The notes: generated by a model from the sequence alone, not told the origin. Counted from the stretch's first letter, positions 6,873-15,833 are shown. The stretch is 20,563 nt of DNA from Methanomicrobiales archaeon (GCA_017883495.1 JADGNL010000046.1:1-20563); one strand, 5' to 3'. Numbers and translations are program-made.

Positions 6873-8075
6873 CTACAGGAGGACCCGCTCCCCGTGCTGG
6901 GCGATGTCGAGGCCGACATACTCTTCCTCTTCGCTCACCCGCAGGCCAATGGTCTTTTTCACGATCCATGCGAGCGCGAAGGTCACGACAAACGCGTAGA
7001 CCACCGCCGCACCTGCGCCGAGCAGGTTGTTGACGAACTGGGTCGTCGACCCTTCGAGCAAGCCCGGGTATTTGTTGATCGCGGTGCTCGCGAATATACC
7101 TGTCGCGATCGCGCCCCAGAGGCCGCCCATGCCATGAATCGCCCACGCATCGAGCGATTCGTCGAAGCCGACCCGCAGGCGATACAGCATGCAGCCGTAG
7201 CAGAGCAAGCCCGCGACGGCGCCGATCACGAGACTCGCCGGCACGCCGACATAGCCCGCGGCCGGTGTGATCGCGACCAGCCCCGCGATCCCGCCCGAGA
7301 CGAACCCGAGCGACGAGGGCTTGCCGTGAATCCAGCTCGCGGCGAGCCAGGCGAGCGCGCCAATCGCGGCCGAGGTGTTCGTGACCAGGAACGCGCTCGA
7401 CGCGAGGCCGTCCGCTGCTAACGCACTGCCCGAATTGAACCCGAACCAGCCGAACCAGAGCAGGCCTGCGCCGAGGAGCGTCATCGGGATGTTGATCGGC
7501 TCGAAGTTGTGCTTGCCGTAGCCGACCCGTTTCCCGATCACGAGCGCAATCGCGAGCGCCCCGAAACCCGAGCTGATGTGGACGACCGTACCGCCCGCGA
7601 AGTCGAGCGCGCCGAGGGTCATCGCCCAGCCGCCGCCCCAGACCCAGTGCGCGAGCGGGTCGTACACGAGCGTGGTAAAGAGCAGGCCGATCACGATGAA
7701 CGAGCTCAGCTTCACCCGCTCGGCCATGGCTGAGGTCAGAATCGCGAGCGTGACCGCCGCGAAGACGAGCTGCCACATCACGAAGAGGATGGGCGGATAC
7801 GTTCCACTGCCGGCGTCCATCCCGATCCCGGCAAGGCCGAAGAAATTGAGCCCTCCGATGAACCCGCCGATATCAGAACCGAACGAGAGCGAGTACCCAG
7901 CCACGACCCACTGGATCGAGACGAGCGCAAACGCGATGAACGAGAGCGCGATCATCGAGATCAGGTTCTTCCGCCGGACCATCCCGCCGTAGAAGAGCCC
8001 GACCCCGGGTGTCATGAGCATGACCAGCGCTGTCGCCGCGAGGATCCATGCCGTTGCACCGGTGTCGAGTGCCAT
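6873..8075 (-). CDS. amt: ammonium transporter Amt1 (His/His pore)
   Basis: A trimeric membrane channel for ammonium uptake, 400 aa with about 11 helices. The signature DFAGGTVVH carries D158 and the first pore histidine H166. The second pore histidine is H314 in AIHGMGGLWG. The substrate and gate region includes WGGGW and FGWFGFN. The C-terminal tail ends EEEEYVGLDIAQHGE, the conserved segment that transmits GlnK binding. glnK follows directly. The promoter at 8147-8154 and an NrpR-like operator indicate induction under nitrogen limitation. A paralogue of identical length lies at 12503-13705. Confidence 0.97.
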   Translation of the reverse strand: MALDTGATAWILAATALVMLMTPGVGLFYGGMVRRKNLISMIALSFIAFALVSIQWVVAGYSLSFGSDIGGFIGGLNFFGLAGIGMDAGSGTYPPILFVMWQLVFAAVTLAILTSAMAERVKLSSFIVIGLLFTTLVYDPLAHWVWGGGWAMTLGALDFAGGTVVHISSGFGALAIALVIGKRVGYGKHNFEPINIPMTLLGAGLLWFGWFGFNSGSALAADGLASSAFLVTNTSAAIGALAWLAASWIHGKPSSLGFVSGGIAGLVAITPAAGYVGVPASLVIGAVAGLLCYGCMLYRLRVGFDESLDAWAIHGMGGLWGAIATGIFASTAINKYPGLLEGSTTQFVNNLLGAGAAVVYAFVVTFALAWIVKKTIGLRVSEEEEYVGLDIAQHGERVLL

Positions 8076-8128
8076 TGTTTGTCAGCCCCATCGAACGAGG
8101 GACGCCACGTAGCGCCACACTCTGGGAA

Positions 8129-8142
8129 GGAAGTTGCATTCT
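8129..8142 (-). promoter_or_regulatory. NrpR-like operator, one mismatch
   Basis: Plus strand GGAAGTTGCATTCT fits GGAA-N6-TTCC with one mismatch at the last base. It begins 4 bp downstream of the amt1 TATA box and overlaps the expected transcript start. The perfect copy at amt2 has the same placement. The consensus is that of the methanococcal nitrogen repressor NrpR; its use in this organism is inference. Confidence 0.55.
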
Positions 8143-8146
8143 AGTA

Positions 8147-8154
8147 CATTTAAA
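8147..8154 (-). promoter_or_regulatory. amt1 TATA box
   Basis: TTTAAATG on the minus strand lies about 75 bp before the amt1 ATG. The predicted start near 8125 gives a leader of about 50 nt. Confidence 0.55.
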
Positions 8155-8428
8155 TCTTTGTTTTGTTGATCGTCTTGTGTGGACATTCAAGGGCCTCCGG
8201 ACACGGTACCGGATTACCACGCGTGTCGGCTCGGCAGTAAAGGCGGGGATAGGATGGTGCCGCTTTTCACCCGTCGACCACCGAGGATGTCGCCACGTCC
8301 CTCGTAAAAGTTGCCAGCGGGATCCCTATATTCTGCTCAGTCCTGCTCACGGTCAACCCCGCAACGCGATCTGCAGGAGGGTTCCATCTTCCAGGAATCG
8401 AAAAAAAAGAGAGCTGCCGAACCGCTGT
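8155..8428. other. gene-free stretch between amt1 promoter and MFS stop
   Basis: With the amt1 leader and promoter this makes 353 bases without a gene. It contains an imperfect inverted repeat, CCGGACACG at 8197-8205 against CGTGTCGG at 8222-8229 with one bulge, and an isolated TATA-like CTATATTC near 8326. Neither can be tied to a product. The 3' end holds the MFS terminator. Confidence 0.5.
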
Positions 8429-8438
8429 CTACGGTTCG
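8401..8438 (-). terminator. hairpin/T-run terminator of the acs-MFS operon
   Basis: On the minus strand CGAACCG pairs perfectly with CGGTTCG (8418-8424 and 8432-8438) around a 7-nt loop that contains the MFS stop codon. Nine bases later comes a run of eight T (8401-8408). The stem plus long T run is a clear intrinsic-type terminator. Confidence 0.7.
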
Positions 8439-9682
8439 TCTCGACCTGCGAGGACCGGCGGCCCAAGAAACAGGGCCGCAGCCGCAACTCCGATAAGAGC
8501 AAGCGCCGCAACCGGGAGGAAGACAGCCGTATACGATCCGACAAGATCGCGAAGGCTTCCCGCGAGCAGGTTCCCGACGATCGCCCCCACGCCGTATGCC
8601 GTGAAGACGAGGCCGTAGTTCGGGCCGTAGTGCTTCGTGCCGCAGTAGGCAGCCGTGCAGGCCGGTGCGATCGCAAGCCACCCGCCGAGGCAGAGCCAGA
8701 GGGCTGCGAAGCCGACCACGTAGACGGTTGCGCCCCCGCTTCCGGAACCCGCCCAGAGCAGCAGAGCTGCAACTGCAATCAGACCCAGGTTGGCGACCGC
8801 GGTGGTCCTCGTCCCGAGCCGGTCCACGAGCGCGCCGAAGATCGGACGGCCGACGCCGTTGAAGATTGCGAAGACCCCGACGAGCGCCGCAGCCGTCGCG
8901 GCCGAAAGCAGGAAGACCTCCTGCCCGACCGGTGCCGCGATCCCGATCGCCATTAACCCGGCCAGAGTTCCGATGAAGAAGCAGAGCCAGAGACCCCAGA
9001 ACTGCCGCGTCCGAACCATCTCGGACCGGGTCAGGTCGACGCAGGCCGCCGCGGTCGCGGTCGGCGTCCACCCGGCCGGTTTCCAGCCAGCGGGCGGGAA
9101 CCGTAGGGGGAGGCCAAGCAGCACGATCACGGCGAGCGCCGTGACCCCGACGTAGGCCATCGTCGCGAGGGGCCCGATCGAGGCGATCAGGGCGTTCGCG
9201 AGCGGCGCGGTCAGGAGCGGTGATAGCCCGAAGCCGAGGACGGCCGTGCCGACGGCGAAGCCGCGCCGATCGGGGAACCAGCGCGCCGCGACCGCGATCG
9301 GGCAGTTGTACACAATGCCGACCCCGGCGCCGCCGATCAGACCGTAGGCGAGGGTGAGCATCGTCATCGAGGTCGCCTGCGAGCCGAGGAGCCAGCCGAC
9401 CCCGACGATCACGCCGCCCGCGACGCAGAGCAGGCGCGGCCCGTAGCGGTCGAGAAGCCCTCCGACGAGCGGCATGGTGAACGCGAAGAGCGCCAGGAAG
9501 ACGATGAACGGCAATAGGGACTCGGTCGCCCCGACCGCGAAGAACTTTTCGAGCGGCTTGCGGAAGACCGACCAGGCGTAGATGGAGCCAATCGCCAAGT
9601 TGATCGCGAGTCCGAGCAGGACGAAGACCCAGCGGCCCCGCTCGGGGGGCATCCCAAAGAGGGTGGGGGACGGAGCTGTCAT
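8429..9682 (-). CDS. OFA-type MFS transporter, probable monocarboxylate carrier
   Basis: A 417-residue major facilitator protein with about 12 hydrophobic helices in two halves. The loop between helices 2 and 3 has the MFS motif GGLLDRYGPR. The N terminus (GLAINLAIGSIYAWSVFRKPLEK) is typical of the oxalate/formate antiporter (OFA) subfamily. The ATG is three bases after the acs stop codon. Its ribosome binding site GGAGG lies inside the last codons of acs, so the two are translated together. Next to acetyl-CoA synthetase, the likely cargo is acetate or another small monocarboxylate rather than oxalate; that is inference from context. A hairpin and T run end the transcript at the stop codon. 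Confidence 0.9.
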   Translation of the reverse strand: MTAPSPTLFGMPPERGRWVFVLLGLAINLAIGSIYAWSVFRKPLEKFFAVGATESLLPFIVFLALFAFTMPLVGGLLDRYGPRLLCVAGGVIVGVGWLLGSQATSMTMLTLAYGLIGGAGVGIVYNCPIAVAARWFPDRRGFAVGTAVLGFGLSPLLTAPLANALIASIGPLATMAYVGVTALAVIVLLGLPLRFPPAGWKPAGWTPTATAAACVDLTRSEMVRTRQFWGLWLCFFIGTLAGLMAIGIAAPVGQEVFLLSAATAAALVGVFAIFNGVGRPIFGALVDRLGTRTTAVANLGLIAVAALLLWAGSGSGGATVYVVGFAALWLCLGGWLAIAPACTAAYCGTKHYGPNYGLVFTAYGVGAIVGNLLAGSLRDLVGSYTAVFLPVAALALIGVAAAALFLGPPVLAGRDEP

Positions 9683-9685
9683 CTC

Positions 9686-11584
<1,899 letters not shown>

Positions 11585-11741
11585 GGTCACTCTCACTGCT
11601 GCATTCGTCCCGCCCGTCTCACGGGGCGGGTGGTCTGCGATCGATCCCGGAGACGCTTGTTCTCCGCCGTCTCCGTACCGGAATTTTTTACCCGTCGAAG
11701 GTGCTCATCCGGTTGCTGCGGGCACATCTCATGCTATTATA

Positions 11742-11774
11742 ATGATTAATCATGACATTTATATCTTATAAACC
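11742..11774 (-). promoter_or_regulatory. acs promoter region with palindrome
   Basis: Two TATA-like boxes on the minus strand (TTTATAAG at 11767-11774 and ATATAAAT at 11757-11764) precede a perfect 12-bp palindrome, ATGATTAATCAT, at 11742-11753. The palindrome falls where the transcript would start, a typical repressor position. The leader to the ATG would be about 150 nt. A second A/T tract at about 11683-11692 (TAAAAAATTC) could be a nearer promoter. Confidence 0.4.
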
Positions 11775-11821
11775 TTGCGAGAGGGGGGCTTTCAGCGACA
11801 CTGCCGGAAACCGGGGCGGCT

Positions 11822-12250
11822 TTATGCCGTTCTGGCGGGCCGGGGACGGCGGCCCGGGAACAGGCCCGCGAGGAGCAGGAGCGCGACCCCGACCACGAGG
11901 AGCGCCCATCCCCACTCGTTGGCAAACGATGAGAGGATCGCACTCGAGGACGGCTCCGCCCCGGAGACGACGACGAGCTGGCTCCGGTACGCGAGAAACT
12001 CCGCGAGGACCATCAGACCGGCGACGGCGCCGGGGATGAGCAGAGCCCGACGGCGACGAAGGAGGAGGAGCGCGATCGAGCTGAGCGCCGCAACCAGGAT
12101 CAGCCGACCGAGGATCGAGCCGGCCGAGAGAAGGGTGGCCGTGCCGCCGGACTGAGCGGCGATCGGTGCGAAGCAGCCCGCAGCTAGAAGGAGAGCGCCG
12201 AGGAGCCCCCAGGTCGTTGCCCGAGAGGCTTGCCGGCCGCGCCGACGCAC
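11822..12250 (-). CDS. small four-helix membrane protein, function unknown
   Basis: A 142-residue protein I do not recognise. It has a basic N terminus (MRRRGRQASR), then hydrophobic segments at about 13-32, 45-65, 69-87 and 114-131. An RRRR cluster at 65-68 separates helices 2 and 3, and an Arg/Pro-rich tail follows helix 4. The start is GTG at 12248-12250, four bases after the stop of the lipoprotein gene, with no separate promoter. The three genes amt2, lipoprotein and this one thus read as one operon. Its expression with an ammonium transporter hints at a membrane role under nitrogen limitation, without further evidence. Many GC-rich frames overlap on the other strand; the hydrophobic pattern favours this one. 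Confidence 0.6.
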   Translation of the reverse strand: MRRRGRQASRATTWGLLGALLLAAGCFAPIAAQSGGTATLLSAGSILGRLILVAALSSIALLLLRRRRALLIPGAVAGLMVLAEFLAYRSQLVVVSGAEPSSSAILSSFANEWGWALLVVGVALLLLAGLFPGRRPRPARTA

Positions 12251-12254
12251 GCGA

Positions 12255-12467
12255 TCAGCTCCCGATCGGGATCGGGATCGGAATCGTCGTCTCTCCGATC
12301 ACAGGCAGCGTGCCCCCCGAGACACCGCCCGTGTCGGGCACGGGCGGCTGCGTCGCGCTCACCTCTCCGCCGGACTGCTCCTGTTCACCGAGGCAGCCGG
12401 CGCAGAGCGCGGCGCCGAGCACGAGCCCGACGATGGCGAGCACGAAGCGGACTCTCTCCAGAGACAT
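12255..12467 (-). CDS. small lipoprotein, function unknown
   Basis: A 70-residue protein with an N-terminal signal (MSLERVRF, then a hydrophobic stretch 8-21) and a lipobox LCAGC with C25 as the likely lipid anchor. The mature part is 45 residues. It is rich in Gly, Pro, Thr and Ser and ends with an alternating IPIPIPIGS segment. The start ATG lies 35 bp after the amt2 stop; an upstream in-frame extension would run into amt2 and destroys the signal peptide. It is probably co-transcribed with amt2. A T-rich patch (12493-12497) lies between them and might reduce read-through. Confidence 0.6.
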   Translation of the reverse strand: MSLERVRFVLAIVGLVLGAALCAGCLGEQEQSGGEVSATQPPVPDTGGVSGGTLPVIGETTIPIPIPIGS

Positions 12468-12502
12468 GGGAGCTGATCGGGGGTGGCATCGTAAAAAGGT
12501 TG

Positions 12503-13705
12503 CTAGTAGGGGATCCGTTCGCCGTGCTGGGAGATATCGAGTCCCACGTACTCCTCCTCCTCTGTCACGCGCAAGCCGATCAGGCGATCGACCAGCCACG
12601 CGATCAGGTAGGTCGCGACGAACGCGTAGACCATGATGGCGAGCGCACAGACCGTGTTGACCAGGAGTTGATGGGCGTTCCCCTCAAGAAGGCCGGGGTA
12701 CAGGTTGACTGCGGTCGTCGCAACAATTCCGGTCACGACCGTGCCCCAGAGCCCTCCCACCCCGTGGACCGCGAAGGCGTCGAGGCTCTCATCGTACGTG
12801 CGCCGCAGGCGCCAGACCATCGCTCCGTAACAGAGCACCCCCGCGACGCCACCGATCATAACGGAGGCCGGGACCGAGACAAAGCCGGCCGCCGGAGTGA
12901 TCGCGACCAGGCCGGCGACCGCGCCCGTGATCATCCCGATCGAGGCCGGACGGCCGTACAGCCAGGAGACGAGGAGCCACGCGACGGCGCCGGCAGCGGC
13001 CGCCGTGTTGGTTGTCATGAACGCGTTTGCCGCAATGCCGTTGGCAGCAAGGCCCGACCCGGCGTTGAACCCGAACCAGCCGAACCAGAGGAGGGCGCCG
13101 CCGAGGAGGGCCATCGGAATGTTGTGCGGCTCCATCGAATACTCGCCGAAGCCGACGCGCTTGCCGATCACGAGCGCAAGCGCGAGGGCCGAGAAACCCG
13201 AGCAGATCTCGACCACGGTACCGCCCGCGAAGTCGATCAGGCCGAGCTGCTGCGCCCAGCCGCCGCCCCAGACCCAGTGGGCGATCGGGTCGTACACGAT
13301 CGTAGTCCAGAGGAGCGCGACCACGATGAATGCCGGGAGCCTGATCCGCTCGGCGACCGCCGAGGTGATAACGGCGAGCGTGACGGCCGCGAACGCGAGC
13401 TGGTACGCCGCAAAGAGGATCGGCGGGTACGTCCCCGTGCCGGGATCGAGACCGACACCCGCAAGCCCGATCCGCGAAAGGTCGCCGATCAGCCCCCCGA
13501 TATCGGGACCGAATGCGAGCGAGTAGCCGACGAACACCCACTGCAGACTCACGAAGGCGAGCGCGACGAGCGAGAGCGCGAACATGGAGATGAAGTTCTT
13601 CTTCCGGACCATTCCGCCGTAGAAGAGGCCGACCCCGGGGGTCATCAGGATCACCAGAGCGGTCGCGACGAGCATCCACGCCGTCGTCCCCGTGTCCAGC
13701 GCCAT
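12503..13705 (-). CDS. amt: ammonium transporter Amt2 with Glu in place of first pore His
   Basis: A second Amt channel of 400 aa, colinear with Amt1 residue by residue. D158 and H314 are kept, but the signature reads DFAGGTVVE, so E166 replaces the first pore histidine. The codon is GAG, read from plus-strand CTC. The tail EEEEYVGLDISQHGE is intact, so regulation by a PII protein is likely, although no glnK is adjacent. ATG at 13705 matches the Amt1 start (MALDTG). Weaker in-frame starts exist at 13735 (ATG) and 13744 (TTG). The promoter carries a perfect GGAA-N6-TTCC operator. It is followed by a lipoprotein and a membrane protein gene. Glu at this position is known in some fungal Mep proteins; its effect here is untested. 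Confidence 0.96.
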   Translation of the reverse strand: MALDTGTTAWMLVATALVILMTPGVGLFYGGMVRKKNFISMFALSLVALAFVSLQWVFVGYSLAFGPDIGGLIGDLSRIGLAGVGLDPGTGTYPPILFAAYQLAFAAVTLAVITSAVAERIRLPAFIVVALLWTTIVYDPIAHWVWGGGWAQQLGLIDFAGGTVVEICSGFSALALALVIGKRVGFGEYSMEPHNIPMALLGGALLWFGWFGFNAGSGLAANGIAANAFMTTNTAAAAGAVAWLLVSWLYGRPASIGMITGAVAGLVAITPAAGFVSVPASVMIGGVAGVLCYGAMVWRLRRTYDESLDAFAVHGVGGLWGTVVTGIVATTAVNLYPGLLEGNAHQLLVNTVCALAIMVYAFVATYLIAWLVDRLIGLRVTEEEEYVGLDISQHGERIPY

Positions 13706-13813
13706 TACCGCGCCCGCCTCCGCGATCCCGAGCATGGCCGACAACGAAGGCTGTGCTTCTGCACGGACTCGCTCCGGCCAGCGTCAGACCGTCGAACTGA
13801 TACCATCAAAGAA

Positions 13814-13827
13814 GGAAATTGAATTCC
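13814..13827 (-). promoter_or_regulatory. NrpR-like operator, perfect consensus
   Basis: GGAATTCAATTTCC on the minus strand is an exact GGAA-N6-TTCC. It starts 3 bp downstream of the amt2 TATA box, where a bound repressor would block polymerase recruitment. The amt1 site has the same spacing. Confidence 0.65.
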
Positions 13828-13830
13828 AGA

Positions 13831-13838
13831 ATATATAA
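13831..13838 (-). promoter_or_regulatory. amt2 TATA box
   Basis: TTATATAT on the minus strand. The predicted transcript start near 13809 gives a leader of about 100 nt before the ATG at 13705. Confidence 0.6.
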
Positions 13839-13905
13839 GCGGCCCGCTGACGCCGGTCCCTCTGCACGGCACTGCGGGATCGTTCCCGAGCATGGAAACA
13901 ATGAC

Positions 13906-13913
13906 CTTAAATA
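13906..13913 (+). promoter_or_regulatory. promoter of the rubrerythrin-like gene
   Basis: CTTAAATA is placed for a start near 13935. It is followed by a strong ribosome binding site, AAGGAGGT at 13940-13947, and the ATG at 13959. It is divergent from the amt2 promoter with about 70 bp between boxes. Confidence 0.55.
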
Positions 13914-13958
13914 GAGAGAGGAATGAATCATCGGTCGCAAAGGAGGTTGTCATTAGCC

Positions 13959-14414
13959 ATGGATCCTGAAAAATATAAGAGCATCATCTCGGACGCAATC
14001 AACCGCGAGGTGGAGGCGTACACATTCTACCAGACCGTCTCGGACAAGGTCAAGGACGCGAACCTGAAGAAGCTCTTCGGCGAGCTCGCGGGTGAAGAGA
14101 AGGGGCACCGCGAGTACCTGCAGAAGCTGCTGAGCCGCGACATTACGTCCCTCGGGTTCTCCGCCACGAAGGACTACAAGGTCGGCGACTCGATCCCCAC
14201 GCCGCCTCTGACCCCCGACATGAAGCCCGTCGACGGGCTCGTGGTCGCGATCAAGAAGGAGCTCGAGGCGATGCAGATGTACACGCAGCTTGCAAATGCA
14301 TCCGGAGACGCTGAGGTCAAGAAGCTCTTCACCGACCTCGCCACGATGGAGCGCGGGCACAAGACCCGGCTCGAGGACATCTACGTGAACACGGCCTTCC
14401 CCGAGGTCTGGTAA
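13959..14414 (+). CDS. rubrerythrin-like ferritin-fold diiron protein
   Basis: A 151-residue four-helix ferritin-like protein. Two pairs of metal-ligand motifs are seen: REVEAY and EEKGH in the first half, KELEAMQMY and MERGH in the second. This is the E...ExxH pattern of rubrerythrin-type diiron sites. There is no C-terminal rubredoxin domain (no CxxC), so it is the short erythrin form. Such proteins reduce peroxide or handle iron in the cytoplasm of anaerobes; the exact reaction here is unknown. ATG at 13959 is chosen for the strong AAGGAGGT eleven bases upstream. The stop codon is only 2 bp from the stop of the convergent gene at 14417. Confidence 0.9.
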   Translation: MDPEKYKSIISDAINREVEAYTFYQTVSDKVKDANLKKLFGELAGEEKGHREYLQKLLSRDITSLGFSATKDYKVGDSIPTPPLTPDMKPVDGLVVAIKKELEAMQMYTQLANASGDAEVKKLFTDLATMERGHKTRLEDIYVNTAFPEVW

Positions 14415-14416
14415 CC

Positions 14417-15256
14417 CTACTTCTCTTCTTTCGAGGGCAGCACGCCGAGCAGCGCGGCCAGCTCGTCGAACGAACCGACCACCCCGGACGAGGACTCGAG
14501 CATCAGGTTCGCGCACTCGCCGTCGCCGACCCGCCGGAAGTCGGTGCGCAGGGCCACCACGGGGACGCCGTGGGCGTACGCGTACCCCATCTCCCAGGCG
14601 ACGCCCGAGTCCGCATCCGCGCCGTCGATCACGGCGACCACGACATCGGCCTCGTCCAGGGCCGCGACGAGTCGGTCGAAGAGGGCGCGGATCGCGGCCG
14701 GGCTGCGTGCCGCACAGTCGTCGCCCTGCTCCTGGGGGAGATAGACCCGGAGGTATCGCGATCGGAGAAAGGAGGCGAGCGCCTTGTTGAACGAACGTTC
14801 GGCCGCCGAGAAGAGCGGTGCCGCGAGGTAGATGCGGTATCGCGAAAATGCGGCAACGTCGACTATCGGAAGATCGGGAAACCGGGCCAGCCAGCATCCC
14901 GGCCCCGGGCGCCGGGTCTCGTCGAGAAAGTGCCGCGTCGCTCCGCAGCAGGGTGACGAGTCGACGCCGATCAGACAGAGCGGAGGGCCCCGCTCGGCGA
15001 CGATGGCCCGGACGCCGACTTCGAGCCCGTCGAGGAGTGCGGCGAAGGCCGGAGTGTCGAGCCTTCCCGCGAGCGGCCCCGGCTGACGCGGAGAGCCGAG
15101 ATGGAGCGTCTCGGGGCAGGGGAGGGGCACGACCTCGATCCCGAACTCGCGGCACCGTTCGAGCGCCCGGGCATAGATCGAGCGGTCCGCGTCCGAGGTG
15201 ATCCCCTCGGCGCGGAGCGCCGGATCGAGCAGGCATGGAGCGGCGAGCACGTACAT
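14417..15256 (-). CDS. TudS/DUF523-like domain fused to nucleoside 2-deoxyribosyltransferase domain
   Basis: A two-domain protein of 279 aa. The N-terminal part (about 1-130) has three cysteines in the pattern of the DUF523/TudS family: C8 in APCLLDP, C47 in PLPCPE and C104 in SSPCCG. TudS proteins bind a [4Fe-4S] cluster and remove sulfur from 2-thiouracil. The C-terminal part (about 138-275) begins RIYLAAPLFS and contains EADVVVAVIDG and DSGVAWEMGYAYAHG (216-230). These mark nucleoside 2-deoxyribosyltransferases, with E222 as the likely nucleophile. The combination suggests handling of sulfur-containing or damaged nucleobases or nucleosides. The N-terminal match is by motif only, and the domain may have another role. 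The gene diverges from tsr3, with 13 bp between start codons and no visible ribosome binding site. Confidence 0.8.
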   Translation of the reverse strand: MYVLAAPCLLDPALRAEGITSDADRSIYARALERCREFGIEVVPLPCPETLHLGSPRQPGPLAGRLDTPAFAALLDGLEVGVRAIVAERGPPLCLIGVDSSPCCGATRHFLDETRRPGPGCWLARFPDLPIVDVAAFSRYRIYLAAPLFSAAERSFNKALASFLRSRYLRVYLPQEQGDDCAARSPAAIRALFDRLVAALDEADVVVAVIDGADADSGVAWEMGYAYAHGVPVVALRTDFRRVGDGECANLMLESSSGVVGSFDELAALLGVLPSKEEK

Positions 15257-15269
15257 TGATGGAGGGTGG

Positions 15270-15794
15270 GTGCCAACCCGGTATCAGATGATCCCCCTCG
15301 TCGCCTACCGTGACAACACCTGTGCGCCGAAGAAGTGCACCGCGGTCCGGCTCGCGAAGTCGGGGCTGGTCAGGATCGTGGACCGGCCGGGGCAGGTCCC
15401 GCGCTCGAGCCTCATCCTCGACCCGACCGCAGAGCAGGCGGTGTCCCCTGCCGATGCGGCCCGGAACGGCGGCCCGATCCGGTCGATCGCGGCACTCGAC
15501 TGCTCCTGGGAGGTTCTCGACGCCGGAGTCTTCGGCGCGTGGCGCCACCACCGCGCCCTCCCGTACCTCGTCGCGGCGAACCCGACGAACTACGGACGGC
15601 CGCTCCGGCTCTCCTCTGCCGAGGCGCTCGCGGCGGCCTGCTATATCCTCGGCGAGCCCGAGCAGGCCGCTGCGCTGATGGCCGCGTTCAAGTGGGGGCC
15701 GCATTTCCTCACCCTGAACTCGGAGCTCCTCGCCCGATACGCGGCCGCGAAGGACTCTGCGGAGGTCGTCGTGGTGCAGGCAGATTACCTCTAA
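15270..15794 (+). CDS. tsr3: Tsr3, rRNA aminocarboxypropyltransferase
   Basis: Transfers the 3-amino-3-carboxypropyl group of SAM to a hypermodified uridine or pseudouridine of the small-subunit rRNA, a late ribosome maturation step. Family blocks are clear: DNTCAPKKCTAVRLAK near the start, SSLILDPTAEQ, ALDCSWE, HHRALPYLVAANPTNYG and AAFKWGPHFL. It is 174 aa from GTG at 15270, which has GGAGG four bases upstream. The ATG at 15288 gives 168 aa and fits the usual short N terminus, so the start is open. Rio1 and the KH protein at 18643-19984 act in the same maturation stage. Confidence 0.92.
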   Translation: MPTRYQMIPLVAYRDNTCAPKKCTAVRLAKSGLVRIVDRPGQVPRSSLILDPTAEQAVSPADAARNGGPIRSIAALDCSWEVLDAGVFGAWRHHRALPYLVAANPTNYGRPLRLSSAEALAAACYILGEPEQAAALMAAFKWGPHFLTLNSELLARYAAAKDSAEVVVVQADYL

Positions 15795-15833
15795 GGGGTG
15801 CCGGCGTTATCTCCGTGACCGGCCTACGGTTCC

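Noticed and set aside
13953..15704. Long minus-strand frame covering the rubrerythrin gene and the TudS fusion
   Set aside because: It crosses two well-supported genes in another frame and shows only low-complexity Arg/Gly sequence.
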